Source: an uncultured Prevotellaceae bacterium (lineage in GTDB: Bacteria; Bacteroidota; Bacteroidia; Bacteroidales; Bacteroidaceae). Taken from it: 23,717 nt of DNA. This document shows, in pieces, positions 1 through 7,668 of the stretch. Each line of letters begins with the position of its first letter. Within the stretch, counting starts at the first letter, position 1. The DNA is taken from NCBI GenBank assembly GCA_937893145.1, contig CALBJW010000217.1, positions 1-23,717 on the forward strand. The letters are read 5' to 3'. The position numbers and the translations under genes were made by a program. Below the pieces are notes generated by a model, which searched no databases, was not told the DNA's origin, and saw only the letters and a list, made by a program, of their open reading frames with translations.

Positions 1-82
1 ATAATATAACTAATTATTAACTTCGTCAACAGACTTTACAATTAAGACTCAAAGTAGTCAACCTAATCCGTTAAACTACATA

Positions 83-194
83 GTGTATGATGTGTATGAA
101 GTGGTGTATGATCTTTTGCAATCATACACCTTTTTACTTTACTGATATTTAATGATTTAAGTGGCAAAAATGGCGTTGGTGTATGAGGTGTATA
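83..194 (+). repeat. GTGTATGA iteron-like repeats
   Basis: The octamer GTGTATGA starts at 83, 92, 104 and 179, with a near copy (GTGTATA) at 188 and an inverted copy at 122-129. Two pairs have the same 9-bp spacing (83/92 and 179/188), which suggests phased protein-binding sites rather than chance. I do not know which protein would bind. The third copy and the inverted copy form the terminator stem. Confidence 0.5.
103..135 (+). terminator. Hairpin terminator for an upstream rightward gene
   Basis: A perfect 10-bp stem (GGTGTATGAT at 103-112 and ATCATACACC at 121-130) with an 8-nt loop is followed directly by TTTTT (131-135). This is the shape of a rho-independent terminator for rightward transcription entering from the left of the window. 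The stem is AT-rich and therefore weak. Confidence 0.6.
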
Positions 195-323
195 AGAAAT
201 TAGGTTTTTAAAAATATTACGACTTTAGCATTTGGTTTTGTTCTTTAATTCGTATGTGAACTGTCGCAACTTAGTGTATAATTCAAAAAGAATAGGAGTA
301 ATTTGCATTTTCCCTCTCTTATT

Positions 324-355
324 TTTGGTAATTTCAAAATGAAACCGTACTTTTG
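324..355 (+). promoter_or_regulatory. Bacteroidetes-type promoter (TTTG / TAnnTTTG)
   Basis: TTTG at 324-327 is followed after 20 bp by TACTTTTG at 348-355, which fits the -33 (TTTG) and -7 (TAnnTTTG) consensus of the Bacteroidetes primary sigma factor. Transcription would start near 360 and leave an untranslated leader of about 185 nt before the lipoprotein ATG at 547. I saw no closer promoter for that gene. Confidence 0.6.
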
Positions 356-546
356 CGAAAATAAAACTCCTACCGTTGCTATTGTTGAAAGAATACCAAT
401 GGCACAAATAATGAGGCGGCTTTCAGTCTCAGATTAGTAAAGAAAAGTAACTAATTTTTGTCTTAAACTTCTGTTGTTTTGATAGTTAAATAATAACAAT
501 TCAAAGACATCACCTATAAGGGAAAGAAACTTTGGTTAGTAAGTAT

Positions 547-1470
547 ATGTGCAAAAAAAATGAAATAACATGTCGTGTATTTGCAGTATTGCTTGTTCTT
601 GCATTCTGTATTTTGTCGTGTGTCGGTAATAATGGAAAGCGCAGTGTTGAAAATGATTGTGATTCCATTGTGAAAGATGAACTTACTTTGTCAGATGTGG
701 ATATTTCTGATTCGTGTGTATCTCATGAGTTGGATAGTGCAGGTATGACTATAACAGTGAAAAGTTATCCGTATCTTAAGTACAAGGATTTTCCTGCCGA
801 TAGCTTTTGCGTTGAAGGACGTCGAAAAGAACTTGAAACTAAGTTTAACATTGTACTACCTCGAACCACACATCCAGAATGGCTTAGGGATAGTATAGTT
901 TCATCCATTGTCGGTGATATCTACATCAAGCATAAAGAGCTCAGATATAACAATAAGGCATTGCTAACGGCTTACATGAAAGACATTATGCAAGATGATA
1001 TATATTGGGCGGAAGAACCAGAACAGAATACAAATCAATACCAGGTGATTTCTGCGCCGATATGTGTTGCCAGACAATTCGTAACTTACGAGACATCAGT
1101 TTATATGTATTTTGGTGGTGCTCATGGAATGGGGGGCGTATATGGCTCTACGTTCTTTACTTCTGATGGTAGCCGGTTCGACTGGAATATGATTGAGAAA
1201 AGTGATAGTATTGGTTTATGTAAACTGATATGGAATGGACTTTTGACTCAATATTTCAAAGGTGATAAAAATGAAATGAATAATCTTTATGTTGATGAGG
1301 CTGAGCTACCTCTGCCTGCAGTTGATCCATACCTTGACAAAAAAGGAGTAGTCTTTATGTATTCGGAATACGAAATTGGTCCGTTTTGCTACAGACATCC
1401 GACATGTACCATATCTTACGAAAGCATGAAGCCATATTTGAGCAACAAGGCTAAAGCACTGTTAAAATAA
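547..1470 (+). CDS. DUF3298 (RsiV-like) lipoprotein
   Basis: I chose the ATG at 547 (307 residues) over an in-frame TTG at 532 because it begins a clean lipoprotein signal peptide: a basic start, a hydrophobic core (VFAVLLVLAFCI) and a lipobox ending ILSC with Cys25. The protein is therefore predicted to be lipid-anchored and exported. The C-terminal half resembles DUF3298, the domain also found in the anti-sigma factor RsiV: a GGAHG motif followed by F-x-S-D-G, and near the end YSEYEIGP, then an ISYESMKPYLS segment. The role in Bacteroidetes is unknown; RsiV binds lysozyme, but nothing here shows that this protein does. A possible A+G-rich ribosome site (AAGGGAAAGAAA) lies about 15-25 bp upstream. 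The gene stands alone and converges on the glycosyltransferase gene. Family assignment is fairly sure; function is not known. Confidence 0.8.
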   Translation: MCKKNEITCRVFAVLLVLAFCILSCVGNNGKRSVENDCDSIVKDELTLSDVDISDSCVSHELDSAGMTITVKSYPYLKYKDFPADSFCVEGRRKELETKFNIVLPRTTHPEWLRDSIVSSIVGDIYIKHKELRYNNKALLTAYMKDIMQDDIYWAEEPEQNTNQYQVISAPICVARQFVTYETSVYMYFGGAHGMGGVYGSTFFTSDGSRFDWNMIEKSDSIGLCKLIWNGLLTQYFKGDKNEMNNLYVDEAELPLPAVDPYLDKKGVVFMYSEYEIGPFCYRHPTCTISYESMKPYLSNKAKALLK

Positions 1471-1472
1471 AA

Positions 1473-1506
1473 AAGTAAGTCGTTTTTTCTGTTTGACGAC
1501 TTACTT
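1473..1506. terminator. Shared terminator between converging genes
   Basis: A perfect 10-bp inverted repeat (AAGTAAGTCG at 1473-1482 and CGACTTACTT at 1497-1506) lies between the stop codons of two converging genes. Read leftward, the stem is followed by a T-rich tract (TTTTATTTT), so it best fits termination of the glycosyltransferase transcript. It may also stop the lipoprotein transcript. Confidence 0.75.
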
Positions 1507-1511
1507 TGCTT

Positions 1512-2618
1512 CTATAATTTATCGAATGTCTTTGCTCCTTTTATATAATACTTGAACAGTATGGAGTAGTTTGTTCGTTCGGGGATGTTTGTGGCACGGC
1601 GTGAGGACTGTACTTTGTGGCGGTCATCGCGCCATCTGTTTAGGGTGGAGTAGAACTCTTTGTTGGCACGGATGATTGCCCACGCGTGGCTGCCTTGCAG
1701 GGTGAGGAGGAACTTGAGGGCTGCTACCATGTCGAGGATGAAGCGCATGGTGAGAACGGAGTGGAGTTCGCTTTGTGGCAGATTCTTGTAGAGCATCCAG
1801 AGGGAGTTGCGGAAGTTGAGGAAGGTCTTGCGAGGATTGCCGTAGTTGAGTGATGCACCACCGAGGTGGTAGGCTGTGCTCTGAGGTATGCAGACTATGC
1901 TTCTGCCCATGAGGCGGAGGCGCCAGCAGAGGTCGATTTCCTCCATATGGGCAAAGAAACGAGAGTCGAGACCACCTGCATTGAAGTAGTCCGATGTGCG
2001 AATGAGCAGACATGCTCCTGTAGCCCATAGTATTGGGCGGATAGTGTCATATTGTCCATTATCCTTCTCCACAGTGTCCATGATTCGACCTCTGCAGAAT
2101 GGATAGCCATACTTGTCGAGATAACCACCAGCAGCACCAGCGTATTCGAAAACCTCCCCCGTCCTCTCCGAAGGAGGGGTGATGCCATCCGGATTGGATT
2201 CGGTTTGATATCTGCTTGCTTGCGGTTCCCCTCCTTGAGAGGGGGTAGGGGAGGTTAACTTTAATAACTTAGGCATACAAGCAGCACATTCGGGATGATC
2301 TTCCATATATGAAATGAGAATCTTATCCCAGTCCTTCTGCCTTATCTCTACATCCGAATTGAGCAGAACGAGGTATTCGTACTCGTCCTTCAACTGGGCG
2401 AGAGCACGATTGTAGCCCTCTGCAAAACCATAGTTCTTGTCGAGCACAATGGTGCGAAGGGTAGGGAACTCGCTCGCAAGCATCTTGAGAGAATCATCAG
2501 TCGAGGCGTTATCAGCCACGATGACATCCCCGATGCTATTCGCGATGACGGATGGAAGATACTTGCGCATCATGTCCGAACCGTTCCAGTTTAGTATTAC
2601 TATGCCCAGTTTATGCAT
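1512..2618 (-). CDS. Family 2 glycosyltransferase with an in-frame repeat insertion
   Basis: This is a cytosolic-face GT-A glycosyltransferase of 368 residues, of the rhamnosyltransferase-like GT2 group. It opens with a nucleotide-binding strand (IVILNWNG), then ADNASTDDS at about 35-43, the metal-binding region LLNSDVEI at 85-92, and the acceptor-side motif HMEEIDLCWR. The conserved core FEYAGAAGG and KYGYPFCRGR lies at 157-179. Residues 121-156 are not part of the family fold: they are encoded by a 106-bp inverted-repeat element plus 2 bp, and removing 108 bp joins ...PKLLK directly to FEYAGAAGG in frame. The start codon lies inside the end of mtaB (19-bp overlap), so the two are probably co-transcribed and translationally coupled. 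The sugar donor and acceptor cannot be told; an envelope polysaccharide role is inferred. Activity of the protein with the insert is uncertain. Confidence 0.88.
   Translation of the reverse strand: MHKLGIVILNWNGSDMMRKYLPSVIANSIGDVIVADNASTDDSLKMLASEFPTLRTIVLDKNYGFAEGYNRALAQLKDEYEYLVLLNSDVEIRQKDWDKILISYMEDHPECAACMPKLLKLTSPTPSQGGEPQASRYQTESNPDGITPPSERTGEVFEYAGAAGGYLDKYGYPFCRGRIMDTVEKDNGQYDTIRPILWATGACLLIRTSDYFNAGGLDSRFFAHMEEIDLCWRLRLMGRSIVCIPQSTAYHLGGASLNYGNPRKTFLNFRNSLWMLYKNLPQSELHSVLTMRFILDMVAALKFLLTLQGSHAWAIIRANKEFYSTLNRWRDDRHKVQSSRRATNIPERTNYSILFKYYIKGAKTFDKL
2151..2256. mobile_element. 106-bp MITE-like inverted-repeat element inside a gene
   Basis: The element begins AACCTCCCC (2151-2159) and ends GGGGAGGTT (2248-2256), a perfect 9-bp terminal inverted repeat. 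Further C-rich and G-rich tracts inside can form small hairpins, such as CCCCTCCTTGAGAGGGG near 2229-2245. AA flanks both ends (2149-2150 and 2257-2258), as expected for a 2-bp target duplication. 106 + 2 = 108 bp, exactly 36 codons, and the reading frame of the glycosyltransferase runs through without a stop. It encodes no transposase, so it would have to be moved in trans. I believe similar C/G-tract repeats occur elsewhere in Bacteroidales genomes, but I cannot check this here. Confidence 0.7.
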
Positions 2619-3883
2619 TCTTCTGTGATGGTTATTGTGGTTATCGTATTGTCAAGTTCTGGTTTGTTTTCGGTTTGCACCTTAACATAATTATCTGTGA
2701 ATCCCGACATTGGTTTGTTCTTTGGTGCGTGTTCCCATAGCACAGGACGAGTCTTTCCAACTTGTGAGAGATAGAACTCGCGAAGCTTCTCTTCGGAGAG
2801 TTTCAGTAGTCGCTGCGAACGCTCGTGCTTCACCTCTGGAGAAACGATGTATGGAATTTCGAGAGCCTTAGTGCCTGGACGCTCGCTGTATGAGAAGACA
2901 TGCAGTTGAGTGACAGGAAGACTCTTGATGAACTCGTATGCAGTCTCGAAGTATTCAGGTGTTTCGCCACGAGTACCCACGATGACATCAACCCCGATGA
3001 AGGCATCGGGCATGAGCCTCTTGATGTACTCTATCTTGTGGCGGAAAAGGGCTGTGTCGTACTTGCGATGCATGAGTTTCAGCACCTCATCGCATCCCGA
3101 CTGAAGAGGGATGTGGAAGTGAGGCATGAACTTGCTGCTCTTAGAGCAGTATTCGATTATCTCGTCCGTGAGGAGGTTTGGTTCGATAGATGAAATGCGG
3201 TAACGCTCAATGCCTTCCACCTGGTCGAGAGCCTTGACAAGGTCGAAGAATGTTTCCCCAGTAGAACGGCCGAAGTCGCCGATGTTCACACCAGTAATCA
3301 CAATCTCCTTTCCTCCCTCAGCAGCCACCTCTTCAGCCTGCTTGACAAGAGACTCGATGCTGCCGTTGCGCGAACGACCACGAGCAATAGGGATGGTGCA
3401 GTATGTGCAGTAGTAGTTGCAACCATCCTGCACCTTGAGGAAGTAGCGAGTGCGGTCGCCATGTGAACACGATGGGGCGAAAGTGAGGATTTCAGCAGTG
3501 CGAACAGTATAGGCTCCTGTCATCTTCTCCATAATCATAGGAATGATGTTTGCCTTCTCGTTCGAACCGATAACGAGGTCCACACCCGGAGTCTCGATGA
3601 TTTCCTGCGGCTTGAGTTGGGCATAACAACCTGTGACCACAACGAATGCACCTGGATTCTGCTTCACAAGCTTGTGAATAGCCTGGCGACACTTATGGTC
3701 GGCAACCTCAGTCACGGAGCATGTGTTGACCACACAAATATCAGCAACTTCTCCCTTCTGAGCCTTCGTCACACCATACTTCTTCAGCTCTTGAGCCACA
3801 CTCGAAGTCTCTGCGAAATTGAGTTTACAGCCCAAGGTGAAGTACGCTGCTTTCTTTCCTTGTAATATGCTTGAGTCTATCAT
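2600..3883 (-). CDS. mtaB: tRNA t6A37 methylthiotransferase MtaB
   Basis: This is a radical-SAM enzyme that converts N6-threonylcarbamoyladenosine at position 37 of ANN-decoding tRNAs to its 2-methylthio form. The 427 residues match the family length. The N-terminal MTTase domain carries its three cluster cysteines in TLGCKLN (C19), NTCSV (C55) and TGCYAQ (C86). The radical-SAM core has the CxxxCxxC motif CNYYCTYC (C155, C159, C162), followed by IPIARGRSRNG. A short TRAM-like domain closes the protein from about residue 365. The GCKLN signature and lack of MiaB-specific features favour MtaB over MiaB or RimO. It is the first gene of a leftward pair with the glycosyltransferase, whose start it overlaps by 19 bp. 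A -7 element lies 18 bp upstream of its start. Confidence 0.93.
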   Translation of the reverse strand: MIDSSILQGKKAAYFTLGCKLNFAETSSVAQELKKYGVTKAQKGEVADICVVNTCSVTEVADHKCRQAIHKLVKQNPGAFVVVTGCYAQLKPQEIIETPGVDLVIGSNEKANIIPMIMEKMTGAYTVRTAEILTFAPSCSHGDRTRYFLKVQDGCNYYCTYCTIPIARGRSRNGSIESLVKQAEEVAAEGGKEIVITGVNIGDFGRSTGETFFDLVKALDQVEGIERYRISSIEPNLLTDEIIEYCSKSSKFMPHFHIPLQSGCDEVLKLMHRKYDTALFRHKIEYIKRLMPDAFIGVDVIVGTRGETPEYFETAYEFIKSLPVTQLHVFSYSERPGTKALEIPYIVSPEVKHERSQRLLKLSEEKLREFYLSQVGKTRPVLWEHAPKNKPMSGFTDNYVKVQTENKPELDNTITTITITEECINWA

Positions 3884-3900
3884 TTCTAATTAATTTTGTG

Positions 3901-3908
3901 CAAAGGTA
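3901..3908 (-). promoter_or_regulatory. -7 promoter element for mtaB
   Basis: Read leftward this is TACCTTTG, a perfect match to TAnnTTTG, about 18 bp before the mtaB start codon. I see no clear TTTG -33 element at the expected distance. Confidence 0.5.
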
Positions 3909-4024
3909 GTAATTTTTAATAAAATAGTTGGCATATTATATAATAAAAGGAGGGCTTCTTCGTTATTATAAGCAAAGAGAACCAATAAAATCGTTTAAGT
4001 ATATATATCAACCCGAGTCTGCCT

Positions 4025-4162
4025 ATGGTAAATTCTACTCCTGAGAAAACTTCCAAAACTGAAATTTACGACCTCACAAATGCTTGCAAACCAAGTGAAG
4101 ACACCCTGTTCTTCCTCCAGTTATTTGCAAGAGCATACCCTACAACAATGCAGTCTGCATAA
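4025..4162 (+). CDS. 45-residue small protein upstream of mfd
   Basis: This small ORF runs from ATG at 4025 to TAA at 4160-4162 and ends 21 bp before the mfd start. It encodes 45 residues with balanced, coding-like composition: a polar N-terminus (MVNSTPEKTSK), then EIYDLTNACKPSEDT, then an amphipathic or hydrophobic C-terminal segment (LFFLQLFARAYPTTM). It has no signal peptide. Codon use resembles that of its neighbours, and no other gene overlaps it. I do not recognise a functional family. The gene probably shares a transcript with mfd, so it could be an independent small protein or a leader ORF affecting mfd translation. The window does not decide between these. Confidence 0.6.
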   Translation: MVNSTPEKTSKTEIYDLTNACKPSEDTLFFLQLFARAYPTTMQSA

Positions 4163-4183
4163 GGGAAATAATACTTTTTCGTT

Positions 4184-7100
4184 TTGGACACATCAAAGAT
4201 TCTTTCGGTCTTAGCCTCCACAAAAGAGGTTAAGCAGATGGTTAAAGCCTTATTAGATAAGAAAAAAATAAGGATAAAGGTTGGCGGACTTCTCGGTTCG
4301 TCAGCCCCACTTGTTTTTGCCTCATTGATGAAAGAAAAGAAGAATATGCTCTTCGTTCTTTCCGACCAGGATGAGGCTGGCTATTTCTATCACGACCTCG
4401 TGCAGATATTGGGTGAGACGAATGTGCTGTTCTTCCCTTCTTCGTACAAGCGAGCCATAAAGTACAACCAGAAAGACGGTGCAAACGAAATACTACGCAC
4501 GGAGGTTCTCACTCGTGTGAACCAGATGCAGGAAGGGCAAGACAACCTGTATGTCGTGACCTATCCAGAGGCACTTGCTGAGAAGGTAGTGTCGCAGCAA
4601 GACCTTTCGGACAAGATGCTCAGAATGTGCAGAGGCGATGAACACGATGTGAATGTGCTGGAAAAGCAACTCTTGAAACTCGGTTTCGAACGGAAGGACT
4701 ATATCTATGAACCCGGACAGTTTGCTGTTCGAGGTAGTATCGTGGATATCTATTCCTTCAGTTCTGAGAAACCATACCGACTCGACTTCTTTGGTGATGA
4801 GATAGATTCCATCCGTACATTCGATGTGCAGAGTCAGTTGTCGCAGGAAAAGGTGGAGGAGATGACCGTTGTGCCAGAGATAGCACAGGCTGGCATGGCT
4901 TATATCTCCTTTCTGGAGTTCTTGCCAAACGACATGCTGATAGTAAGTCGTGACCTTGCATACACTTGCGACAAGGTAGCCCAGATATACGATGAAGGCT
5001 TCTCTTCGCAGGCTCTGTTCGAAGAAACGGAAACGCAGTTGATTCGTGATAGGGTGATGGTAGAGGGAGAACTCTTCCTCCGACAAATCAATAACTTCCG
5101 AACCATCGAACTAAAGAAGAGTGGCGACATACAGTTTGAGACGAGTCCACAGCCACATTTCCATAAGAACTTTGAACTTGTCAGCCAGGAGTTCCATAGG
5201 CTGATGGACGATGGATATAAACTCCTTATATTTGCCGACAGCGAAAAACAGATAAAGCGTCTGCAGGACATCTTTGAGGAGATGGCAGAAAATGAACCTG
5301 AATATGCGAAGATTAAGTTCACTCCGATGAACAGAACCATCCATGAAGGTTTCATCGACCATATAAATAAAAGATGTTACTTCACAGACCATCAGATATT
5401 CGACCGTTTTCATAAGTACAACCTCAAGTCCGACAAGGCTCGAAAAGGTAAGGTTGCCTTGACTCTCAAGGAATTGCAACAATTCGAATTGGGAGATTAT
5501 GTAGTTCACATCGATCACGGAGTTGGTCGGTTTGGAGGGCTTGTGCGTGTAAACGAAAACGGAGTGATGCAGGAGAAGATTAAGATAATCTATCAGGATG
5601 GAGGCACAATATATGTCAGCATCCATTCGCTCCATAAGGTATCGAAATACAAGGGCAAGGAAGGCGACCCACCTCGTGTGAACAAGCTCGGTAGTGGTGC
5701 TTGGGAACGCATGAAGGAGAAGGTAAAGACAAAGGTTAAGGACATAGCCCGCGACCTGATTCGTCTTTATGCTCAACGCAGAAATGAAAAGGGATTTGCT
5801 TTTAGCAAGGATTCGTTCATGCAACACGAACTTGAGGCAAGTTTCATATATGAAGACACTCCCGACCAGTACAAGGCAACACAGGATGTGAAAGCCGATA
5901 TGGAGAAGCAGCGTCCTATGGACCGACTTGTATGTGGTGATGTGGGATTTGGAAAGACCGAAGTGGCTGTCCGTGCTGCCTTCAAGGCTGCTTGTGATAG
6001 CAAACAGGTGGCAGTTCTTGTGCCTACAACGGTGCTTGCATATCAGCATTACAAGACTTTCAGTTCGCGACTCAAGGACTTCCCTGTTCGTGTTGAATAT
6101 CTTTCTCGTGCCAGAACAGCAAAAGAGGTTACAAACATCCTGAAAGACCTCAGAGAAGGCAAGGTTGATATTATCATTGGTACGCACAAACTCATTGGTA
6201 AGTCGGTAAAATTCAAGGATCTCGGTCTTCTTATCATCGATGAGGAGCAGAAGTTTGGTGTTGCAGTAAAGGAGAAACTTCGCCAGATGAAGGTGAATGT
6301 CGATACTCTCACTATGACTGCTACGCCTATTCCTCGAACACTTCAGTTCTCGTTGATGGGAGCGCGCGACTTGAGTAGCATTCAAACGCCTCCACCTAAC
6401 CGTTATCCTATTCAGACAGAAGTGCATACCTTCTCTGCAGAAGTGATTACTGAAGCCATTAACTTCGAGATGAGTCGTAATGGTCAGGTGTTCATCGTGA
6501 ACAATAAGATAAGTAATCTATCGCAGTTGGAGGATATGATTCATGAGCATGTTCCTGATGCAAGGGTTTGTGTGGGACATGGACGAATGAATCCACAGGA
6601 ATTGGAGAAGATTATTCTCGACTTCATGAACCATGATTATGATGTGATGCTCTCGACTACTATTGTCGAGAACGGTATTGATGTGCCTAATGCAAATACC
6701 ATTATCATCAATGCTGCCGACCGATATGGACTCAGCGACTTGCATCAGATGCGCGGTCGTGTGGGACGAGGCAACCGCAAGGCATTCTGTTATCTTCTTG
6801 CTCCTCCACTCGTATCATTGTCGGAAGAATCACGCCGCAGATTGCGTGCTATTGAGGAATTCTCCGACCTTGGTTCGGGAATAAATATCGCCTTGCAGGA
6901 CCTTGACATTCGTGGTGCGGGTAATTTGCTCGGAGCAGAACAGAGTGGCTTTATTGCCGACTTGGGTTACGAGACCTATCAGAAGGTGCTGAACGAGGCG
7001 GTAGCAGAACTTCGTGAAACGGAATTTGCAGACCTTTACGCCGATGCTCAGAAGGATGAATCGGGAAAGATTTCGGGTGAGAACTTTGTGGAGGAGGCTG

Positions 7101-7540
7101 CCATCGAGTCCGATATTCAGGCTTACCTTCCAGAGGAATATGTGCCTGTGAGCGGAGAACGAATGAGTCTTTACCGCGAACTCGATTCCTTTACCGAACC
7201 ACGACAGCTTGAACAGTTCAGGAAAAACCTCAAGGACCGCTTCGGAGATATCCCTGCTGTGGGCGAGGAACTCCTCCGTGCCATGCCTATAAAGTGGGCT
7301 GCTCAACGACTCGGTATAAGTAAGGTGATACTGAAGAAAGGCAATATGATATTGGTACTCTCGGAGAATATGCTGTACTACCAGAGTAGTGCGTTTGATA
7401 AGGTGCTAAACTTTGCTTCATGGAATCCTAAGAAGTGTGAAATTAGAGAGGAACCTTACCGCTCTATTGTTGTCACAAATGTGCGCACATTTGAGTCTGC
7501 ACTACAAATAATGACTGAAATGGAGCAAAGAGAGGCTTAA
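4184..7540 (+). CDS. mfd: Transcription-repair coupling factor Mfd
   Basis: Mfd is a DNA translocase that removes RNA polymerase stalled at DNA damage and recruits UvrA for nucleotide excision repair. The 1118 residues match the family. Residues 1 to about 400 form the UvrB-like damage-recognition part (FVLSDQDEAGYF, YEPGQFAVRGSIVDIYSF). The CarD-like RNA-polymerase interaction domain follows (GDYVVHIDHGVGRF, from about residue 435). The helicase motor has Walker A GDVGFGKTE (about 585-593), DEEQ (686-689), TATPIPRTL and a QMRGRVGRG motif. The TRCF C-terminal domain begins near residue 960. The start is probably TTG at 4184: an in-frame stop at 4169-4171 rules out anything much further upstream, and the next ATG (4238) would remove residues that look like family sequence. 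The 45-codon ORF sits just upstream. Confidence 0.96.
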   Translation: MDTSKILSVLASTKEVKQMVKALLDKKKIRIKVGGLLGSSAPLVFASLMKEKKNMLFVLSDQDEAGYFYHDLVQILGETNVLFFPSSYKRAIKYNQKDGANEILRTEVLTRVNQMQEGQDNLYVVTYPEALAEKVVSQQDLSDKMLRMCRGDEHDVNVLEKQLLKLGFERKDYIYEPGQFAVRGSIVDIYSFSSEKPYRLDFFGDEIDSIRTFDVQSQLSQEKVEEMTVVPEIAQAGMAYISFLEFLPNDMLIVSRDLAYTCDKVAQIYDEGFSSQALFEETETQLIRDRVMVEGELFLRQINNFRTIELKKSGDIQFETSPQPHFHKNFELVSQEFHRLMDDGYKLLIFADSEKQIKRLQDIFEEMAENEPEYAKIKFTPMNRTIHEGFIDHINKRCYFTDHQIFDRFHKYNLKSDKARKGKVALTLKELQQFELGDYVVHIDHGVGRFGGLVRVNENGVMQEKIKIIYQDGGTIYVSIHSLHKVSKYKGKEGDPPRVNKLGSGAWERMKEKVKTKVKDIARDLIRLYAQRRNEKGFAFSKDSFMQHELEASFIYEDTPDQYKATQDVKADMEKQRPMDRLVCGDVGFGKTEVAVRAAFKAACDSKQVAVLVPTTVLAYQHYKTFSSRLKDFPVRVEYLSRARTAKEVTNILKDLREGKVDIIIGTHKLIGKSVKFKDLGLLIIDEEQKFGVAVKEKLRQMKVNVDTLTMTATPIPRTLQFSLMGARDLSSIQTPPPNRYPIQTEVHTFSAEVITEAINFEMSRNGQVFIVNNKISNLSQLEDMIHEHVPDARVCVGHGRMNPQELEKIILDFMNHDYDVMLSTTIVENGIDVPNANTIIINAADRYGLSDLHQMRGRVGRGNRKAFCYLLAPPLVSLSEESRRRLRAIEEFSDLGSGINIALQDLDIRGAGNLLGAEQSGFIADLGYETYQKVLNEAVAELRETEFADLYADAQKDESGKISGENFVEEAAIESDIQAYLPEEYVPVSGERMSLYRELDSFTEPRQLEQFRKNLKDRFGDIPAVGEELLRAMPIKWAAQRLGISKVILKKGNMILVLSENMLYYQSSAFDKVLNFASWNPKKCEIREEPYRSIVVTNVRTFESALQIMTEMEQREA

Positions 7541-7553
7541 TCATGCCTCTTTT
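7528..7553 (+). terminator. Hairpin overlapping the mfd stop codon
   Basis: AAGAGAGGC (7528-7536) pairs with GCCTCTTTT (7545-7553), a 9-bp stem with one G-U pair and an 8-nt loop that holds most of the stop codon. The 3' arm ends in TTTT but no longer T tract follows. It is a plausible intrinsic terminator for mfd. Confidence 0.5.
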
Positions 7554-7598
7554 GTGCTAAAAAATATTTAATACATGTATTGTTTGCTTTTATTTTTC

Positions 7599-7606
7599 TA
7601 TCTTTG
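7599..7606 (+). promoter_or_regulatory. -7 promoter element of the 7669-11488 operon
   Basis: TATCTTTG fits TAnnTTTG and would start transcription near 7612, leaving a leader of about 57 nt before the glycosyltransferase. TTG at 7580-7582 is a weak, slightly close -33 candidate. Confidence 0.5.
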
Positions 7607-7627
7607 CAGACAATAAAAAGAACATAA

Positions 7628-7643
7628 TAACCTTTTAAGGTTA
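7628..7643. promoter_or_regulatory. Dyad TAACCTT-TT-AAGGTTA in the operon leader
   Basis: TAACCTT (7628-7634) and AAGGTTA (7637-7643) form a perfect 7-bp inverted repeat with a 2-bp centre, between the predicted transcription start and the first ORF. The loop is too short for a good RNA hairpin, so an operator-like protein site is possible. It could also be chance in AT-rich DNA. Confidence 0.2.
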
Positions 7644-7668
7644 ACTAAAAAAGAATTAACAAATAGCT

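Larger units (their letters stand above)
1..546. other. Gene-poor left flank with repeats, hairpin and promoter
   Basis: I recognise no gene in this AT-rich stretch. It holds five forward copies of GTGTATGA or a close variant (83-90, 92-99, 104-111, 179-186, and GTGTATA at 188-194) and one inverted copy (122-129). It also holds a hairpin followed by T residues and a strong Bacteroidetes-type promoter. A 32-codon ORF (339-437, +) overlaps the promoter and is probably chance. The stretch is best read as the 3' end of an upstream rightward transcription unit outside the window, followed by the leader of the lipoprotein gene. Confidence 0.6.

Noticed and set aside
225..407. 60-codon leftward ORF in the left flank
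   Set aside because: AT-rich, no recognisable family, no promoter on that strand, and it overlaps a good rightward promoter.
2052..2258. 68-codon rightward ORF across the inserted element
   Set aside because: It is a shadow of the glycosyltransferase, which has clear family motifs on both sides of the insert.
2600..2618. Frameshift between mtaB and the glycosyltransferase
   Set aside because: Both proteins have complete, normal ends, so the 19-bp overlap is an ordinary operon overlap.
5111..6427. 438-codon ORF antisense to mfd
   Set aside because: It lies wholly opposite a clear mfd coding region and its product shows no recognisable domain. Long antisense frames arise readily from the codon use of this gene.
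7541..7668. Riboswitch or pyrimidine attenuator before the pyrC operon
   Set aside because: The leader is short and AT-rich with only a 7-bp dyad. No known riboswitch or PyrR-like fold can be seen.
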